Assembly: GCF_013133775.1 (NCBI RefSeq)
Contig: NZ_JABGBO010000007.1
Location: forward strand, 62,001-126,000
Source: Pelistega europaea
GTDB lineage: Bacteria; Pseudomonadota; Gammaproteobacteria; Burkholderiales; Burkholderiaceae_B
Length of the DNA: 64,000 nucleotides
Direction of reading: 5' to 3'
Both the position numbers and the translations under genes were made by a program. This document shows, in pieces, positions 60,218-64,000 of this stretch; position 1 is the first letter of the stretch; each line of letters opens with the position of its first letter. The notes under the pieces are model-generated. The model was not told the DNA's origin and did no database searches. It saw nothing but the letters and a program-made list of their open reading frames with translations.

Positions 60218-63200
60218 ATGAATAAAATCTATAAAACCAAATGGAGTGAGGCTAAACAAGCGTGGGTAGCCTGCTCGGAAATCAGCAGTAATCACACAAA
60301 ACATCATCGTGCTTCAACCGTAAGCCAAACAAACCGAGGCGCATTATTAACCCTTTCCACACTCACAAGAAATATGCTCCTTGCACTTGGGTTACTCAGC
60401 GTAGGATCGTTGAGTTGGGGGGCAACAATATCTGATGGCACACAGGATGAACTTACTTCTCTTTATCCAGGTAGTGATGCCCATGACCCAGCTGTTGGTC
60501 CCTATAAAAAAGTAACGATTTCTGCCGCTCCTGAAGACATGGATTCCAGGGGGATTGTCTTCAACGCACCAAGATCTGGAGCAGGAATTCCATATGACAC
60601 AAACTATTATCTCGGTACAGATTTCATTAAAATAGGTTCTGAAGAAGCAAGACGCGACATTCAAACAACAAGTTCAACCGCCTTTCTTGCAAATGGTTAT
60701 TACGATACAAACGACCTTGTCCCTCGCCGCACTACCCTCACAGGAGGTACTGCAGAGTTGTATATCAACTACGGTTTTAAACCTGCACTAAACCCTGCTG
60801 CTGACTATCAGGGAATTGGTGCAGCTGGTCGTGGGCGTGTTTATTTTAAAAATTTCAAACTAGATATCGCCAATATTGAATCAAATGGAGATATTTATGG
60901 TTTGTTTGCTGGTACAGGTGCAGGTACAAACAGTACCATGGATTATGGCAACGAAGCCGACGGAACCCCCTATCGTAACTATATTCATATTGCAGGAAAT
61001 TACGATTTTAAGGCACAAAGGGTGCCAACTGATATAGACCCCACCACTGGCATTCGTGCCATCCAGAATAATGATGGAGATGGTTGGAGGGCTACTGGCA
61101 GAGGTCCTCAAGCCTATGTCCAAATTGATGGAAAATACACCGCGGATATTACTGCAAGCTACGGTACAGGAGTCTATGTAAGCGGTAAATGGGGAGAAGA
61201 GAGCGATGGTATTTTTATGCCTACCGTTGTCCTAAACGATGTGGATATTACACTACATGGTACTGGTACAAATACAGCATTTAAAATTGGTAAGAGAGAA
61301 GATAATGGTCCTTTTAGGGCGGGCCGAGACGGTTGGGGCGCAGGTAAAATCATTATCCAAGAAAGTGGAAAGGTTACTCTAAACACGACTGATGCAAGCG
61401 GAACAGCAATTTCACTCGTTTATGGTGAATCAGAACTGGATGCTTCGCAAGCCAGCTCTTTTACCGTCAAGAGTAAAAATCGAGCAATACATGTAGGCCA
61501 TGAAGAATATTACGGCTACCAAGACTCTACCAAGACCATTAAATCCACTATTAATAATGCTCATTTTGAAGCTCCTACAAACTCTGACCCTTTAATTGAA
61601 GTTGCGGATAATCAAGCAGATGCTCAATTACTTTTCACGAGTGATGCCACTTCTGGCTTAACAGCAGCAGCAACTAATTATTTACTCAAGGTAGGTGAAA
61701 AGAGTGATACAACCCTTAATTTCACAGGAAATGGTGCCAGTAACAGCATCATGACAGGAGCCATTGCTCAACCTGTAACAGGGTCAGATGCTACTGTGTA
61801 TAAGACTGCTGTTACAGTAGATAATGCCAAATGGAAGTTAGGGAATGATGACGGTTCAACGACCATCACAGAATCTCAATTTGCTAGCCTCACCCTCAAA
61901 AACAACGCAGTACTTGATGCCAGCATTGCCAATGGTGGTGCGGATTTCAAACTGACCAGCAACAATCCAGATGCGAGTGCTGTTTTTGTAATGAATGATA
62001 ATTCGGTTATCACATTGGATAATACAGGTCACGGCAAATATAACGACACTCTCACCATCACTGGCAACTACGCCGCTCTTGGTGATGCCAAGCTGACGAT
62101 GAACACCCTCTGGAATGCTCCTGGAGATGCCAATGGGGGCAACTCAACATCTGATAAACTGATTATCAAAGGTACTGCTACAGGCAACACAAAAGTCATC
62201 CCTATTGGTGCAGATGGTACAGAAAATGTTATTGATGGTGATGTTACTCAAGTAGTCAATACCGTCATTAATACCGTCCCTGTCGTAGAAGTGGGACAAT
62301 CGGGGGACATTGCCTTTACAGGTACTGCACATACCTTAGGGATTAGTGAAGTACAATTAGCCAAACGCAAGGTAAACGGCAAGGATGAATACTACTGGAC
62401 AGCCACTGCTGCTGAGCCAACGCCAGAGCCAAATCCAGAGCCAAATCCAGAGCCAAATCCAGAGCCAAATCCAGAGCCAAATCCAGAGCCAAATCCTGAA
62501 CCAGCTCCTGAACCAGCTCCTGAACCAGCTCCTGAACCAGCTCCTGGACCAACTCCAGAGCCAACTCCTGGACCAACACCTGAGCCAACGCCTAGCCCAA
62601 CCCCAGGACCAATCATTTATGCTCAAGCGGTTCCTGCTTATGTCAATACGCCTCGACTCAACCTAGAGCAAGGCTACACTACATTAGGAACATTACACGA
62701 ACGTCGTGGAGAAAATCAAACGCTTGCATGGGATGAGTGCGGCACTTGCGGTGCGAATGCCACAGGACAAACTTGGGGGCGTTTCTTTGGTAAGCATATC
62801 GAATTAGACGGCAAAGAGCGTTTGGATTCACGTAGCAATATCTATGGTTTCCAATTCGGTCATGACTTCCGTCTCAAACGCAATGACAATGGTAGTCATA
62901 GCCTTACTGGAGCATATGTTGCCTATAGTCATGCTAGCCACTCTTTCTATGACCAATATCGAGCAGAGAATGGACTTATTGTTTCTGATAAGTACACAGG
63001 TAGCGGCTCTTCTGAAGCCTTTAGCTTAGGGCTCACCCATACGCACTACACGGCGAACGGCAGTTATCTTGACCTAGTAGGACAATTCTCTTGGTTACGC
63101 AATAAATACCGTGCAAGAGATACAGCTAAAAGCATAAGTCAACACGGTTGGGGTATGGCACTCTCAGCAGAGGTTGGTCGTCCTTTTGCATTAACCAAAC

Positions 63201-63622
63201 ATGCACCTAATGAGGCGGGATGGTTAATTGAGCCGCAAGCACAATTAATTTACCAACACCTTTCACTTAACAAATTCCGTGATGATTATCGCGAAATTAA
63301 GCAAGGTAGCCAAGATGGCTTGCGTGGACGCCTAGGTGTTCGTCTTGCCTACAATGCAGAGGGTAAAAACTATCGCACCAACACTTTCTATGTGGTGGCT
63401 AATGTTTGGCATGACTTTATGGGATCTAAAAATATCCGTATTGGTCGTGATAGAACCAAAGAGAAATACGCCACAACATGGGGAGAAATCGGCATAGGTG
63501 GACAACTCCCACTAGGCAAACAAACCTATCTCTACGGCGATTTTCGTTATGAACATAGCTTAACGGGAACTAAACGCTCTGCCTACCGTGGCACAATCGG
63601 TGCTAAATTTACATGGAAATAA
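60218..63622 (+). CDS. Classical (type Va) autotransporter with ESPR signal peptide and Pro-rich linker
   Basis: Surface or secreted passenger protein exported by its own C-terminal barrel. The 1134-aa protein from the ATG at 60218 starts [21 protein letters not shown], the extended signal peptide region, with cleavage near LSWGA (about residue 68). The passenger to about residue 730 lacks a recognised enzyme motif. A Pro/Glu linker ([12 protein letters not shown] repeats) spans about 732-795, then a beta-barrel from [33 protein letters not shown] with a C841-G-T-C844 pair, ending GAKFTWK. Whether it is an adhesin is inference. An OmpA-like gene follows 14 bp later. Confidence 0.87.
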   Translation: MNKIYKTKWSEAKQAWVACSEISSNHTKHHRASTVSQTNRGALLTLSTLTRNMLLALGLLSVGSLSWGATISDGTQDELTSLYPGSDAHDPAVGPYKKVTISAAPEDMDSRGIVFNAPRSGAGIPYDTNYYLGTDFIKIGSEEARRDIQTTSSTAFLANGYYDTNDLVPRRTTLTGGTAELYINYGFKPALNPAADYQGIGAAGRGRVYFKNFKLDIANIESNGDIYGLFAGTGAGTNSTMDYGNEADGTPYRNYIHIAGNYDFKAQRVPTDIDPTTGIRAIQNNDGDGWRATGRGPQAYVQIDGKYTADITASYGTGVYVSGKWGEESDGIFMPTVVLNDVDITLHGTGTNTAFKIGKREDNGPFRAGRDGWGAGKIIIQESGKVTLNTTDASGTAISLVYGESELDASQASSFTVKSKNRAIHVGHEEYYGYQDSTKTIKSTINNAHFEAPTNSDPLIEVADNQADAQLLFTSDATSGLTAAATNYLLKVGEKSDTTLNFTGNGASNSIMTGAIAQPVTGSDATVYKTAVTVDNAKWKLGNDDGSTTITESQFASLTLKNNAVLDASIANGGADFKLTSNNPDASAVFVMNDNSVITLDNTGHGKYNDTLTITGNYAALGDAKLTMNTLWNAPGDANGGNSTSDKLIIKGTATGNTKVIPIGADGTENVIDGDVTQVVNTVINTVPVVEVGQSGDIAFTGTAHTLGISEVQLAKRKVNGKDEYYWTATAAEPTPEPNPEPNPEPNPEPNPEPNPEPNPEPAPEPAPEPAPEPAPGPTPEPTPGPTPEPTPSPTPGPIIYAQAVPAYVNTPRLNLEQGYTTLGTLHERRGENQTLAWDECGTCGANATGQTWGRFFGKHIELDGKERLDSRSNIYGFQFGHDFRLKRNDNGSHSLTGAYVAYSHASHSFYDQYRAENGLIVSDKYTGSGSSEAFSLGLTHTHYTANGSYLDLVGQFSWLRNKYRARDTAKSISQHGWGMALSAEVGRPFALTKHAPNEAGWLIEPQAQLIYQHLSLNKFRDDYREIKQGSQDGLRGRLGVRLAYNAEGKNYRTNTFYVVANVWHDFMGSKNIRIGRDRTKEKYATTWGEIGIGGQLPLGKQTYLYGDFRYEHSLTGTKRSAYRGTIGAKFTWK
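62423..62542. repeat. 12-bp tandem repeats in the Pro-rich linker
   Basis: Six perfect tandem copies of CCAGAGCCAAAT (62423-62494) are followed by four perfect copies of CCTGAACCAGCT (62495-62542), then degenerate variants to about 62610. They encode PEPN and PEPA units. All periods are multiples of three. Confidence 0.97.
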
Positions 63623-63636
63623 TCAGGGGGAGTAAG

Positions 63637-64000
63637 ATGAAAAAGACAATGACCTATCAACCACGTAATCTTGTATCACGTACCAAGTTTGCCCTTATGG
63701 GAGCAGTGCTGGCTATGGCATGGGGACATGTACAAGCGATGGATGTCGTCCATCGTTGGTGCCCACCTGAAACCCCTGTACAAACTGAGGTGATTCAGCT
63801 CTCAGCAGATGCACTCTTTCATTTTGCACACTCCGATATTCGTCATATGCTTCCCAAAGGAAAGGCTGAGCTAGATCAGTTGGCTCAAAAGCTTAGCTCA
63901 GTGTATGCACGAGTAGATAGCATTAAGATTGTGGGTCACACTGATCGTATTGGCTCTGAAAAAGCAAACTATGCTCTGGGGTTACGCCGAGCAGAGACAG
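63637..64000 (+). CDS. OmpA-family protein, 3' end cut by window edge
   Basis: The visible 121 codons start MKKTMTYQPRNLVSRTKF, with a long signal peptide ending near HVQA, then a short linker with WCPPETPVQTEVIQLSADALFHFAHSDI and an OmpA domain start (IKIVGHTDRIGSEKANYALGLRRAET). A ribosome site GGGGGAG is present 6 bp before the ATG. It lies 14 bp after the autotransporter stop, so the two are almost certainly co-transcribed. A peptidoglycan-anchoring role is usual for the domain; the start codon is clear, but the C-terminus is not visible. Confidence 0.88.
   Translation, partial: MKKTMTYQPRNLVSRTKFALMGAVLAMAWGHVQAMDVVHRWCPPETPVQTEVIQLSADALFHFAHSDIRHMLPKGKAELDQLAQKLSSVYARVDSIKIVGHTDRIGSEKANYALGLRRAET

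Noticed and set aside
62343-62666. Several overlapping ORFs in other frames and on the minus strand over the Pro-rich repeat
   Set aside because: They are shadows: 12-bp repeats keep all frames open and give low-complexity products. The autotransporter frame has the signal peptide and barrel.

Overview
The window looks like a contiguous chromosomal segment of an AT-leaning betaproteobacterium, most likely an Alcaligenaceae relative (Pelistega/Oligella/Taylorella-like). The clues are the aroQ-accB-accC-prmA order, the RNB-nuclease/aroE/mtgA run, an autotransporter with the extended signal peptide typical of Beta/Gammaproteobacteria, and prfA-prmC-grxD-ubiX. The organism is inferred by eye from gene content, not measured. 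I see no insertion sequence, prophage, CRISPR array or rRNA.

Layout. 1-3.1 kb (minus): prmA (cut by the window edge), accC, accB, aroQ. 3.2-11 kb (plus): mpl, a small esterase, an RNB ribonuclease, aroE, mtgA, lptG, apaH. 11.4-13.4 kb: a trimeric autotransporter adhesin behind a run of 17 A. 13.4-18 kb (minus): ubiX, grxD, prmC, prfA, hemA. Then tRNA-Phe. 18.4-22 kb: a basic amino acid ABC transporter of the Pseudomonas aot type (aotO, hisM, hisQ, divergent argT/aotJ) without its ATPase. 22.3-25.4 kb: a DUF1275 membrane protein, bioB, a DMT exporter, then a 69-bp tandem repeat.

25.7-37.3 kb (plus) is the most coherent accessory block: class III aminotransferase, DUF1338/HglS-type 2-oxoadipate dioxygenase/decarboxylase, DAACS symporter, ALDH7/AmaB-type dehydrogenase, NhaC-type antiporter, AmaA-type FAD oxidase and a large FAD/Fe-S D-2-hydroxyglutarate dehydrogenase-like protein. 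Together they spell a route from pipecolate (a lysine catabolite) through 2-aminoadipate, 2-oxoadipate and D-2-hydroxyglutarate to 2-oxoglutarate. It is followed by a B3/4-domain protein with a divergent XRE-cupin regulator, and a LysR regulator.

39.7-46.1 kb: MFS transporter with a repetitive tail, universal stress protein, GNAT acetyltransferase, dnaQ, fabI and a large sulfatase-fold (LtaS-like) envelope transferase. 46.4-46.9 kb holds two small ORFs. 47-51.7 kb (minus): thiamine-pyrimidine salvage (tenA, thiY, thiX, thiZ) headed by a DASS anion symporter. 51.8-57.2 kb: OmpA-like lipoprotein, MmyB-type regulator, metH. 57.4-59.7 kb: a cobalamin riboswitch with a terminator directly in front of btuB. 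60.2 kb to the end: a classical autotransporter with 12-bp proline-rich repeats, again behind a long A tract, followed by a cut ompA-like gene.

Two themes recur. One is vitamin acquisition: B12 uptake beside B12-dependent MetH, thiamine precursor salvage, and biotin synthesis with the biotin-dependent carboxylase. The other is surface variability: two unrelated adhesins each have a long homopolymeric A tract 13-14 bp upstream of a candidate -35 box, and one has a perfect 12-bp tandem repeat in its coding sequence.
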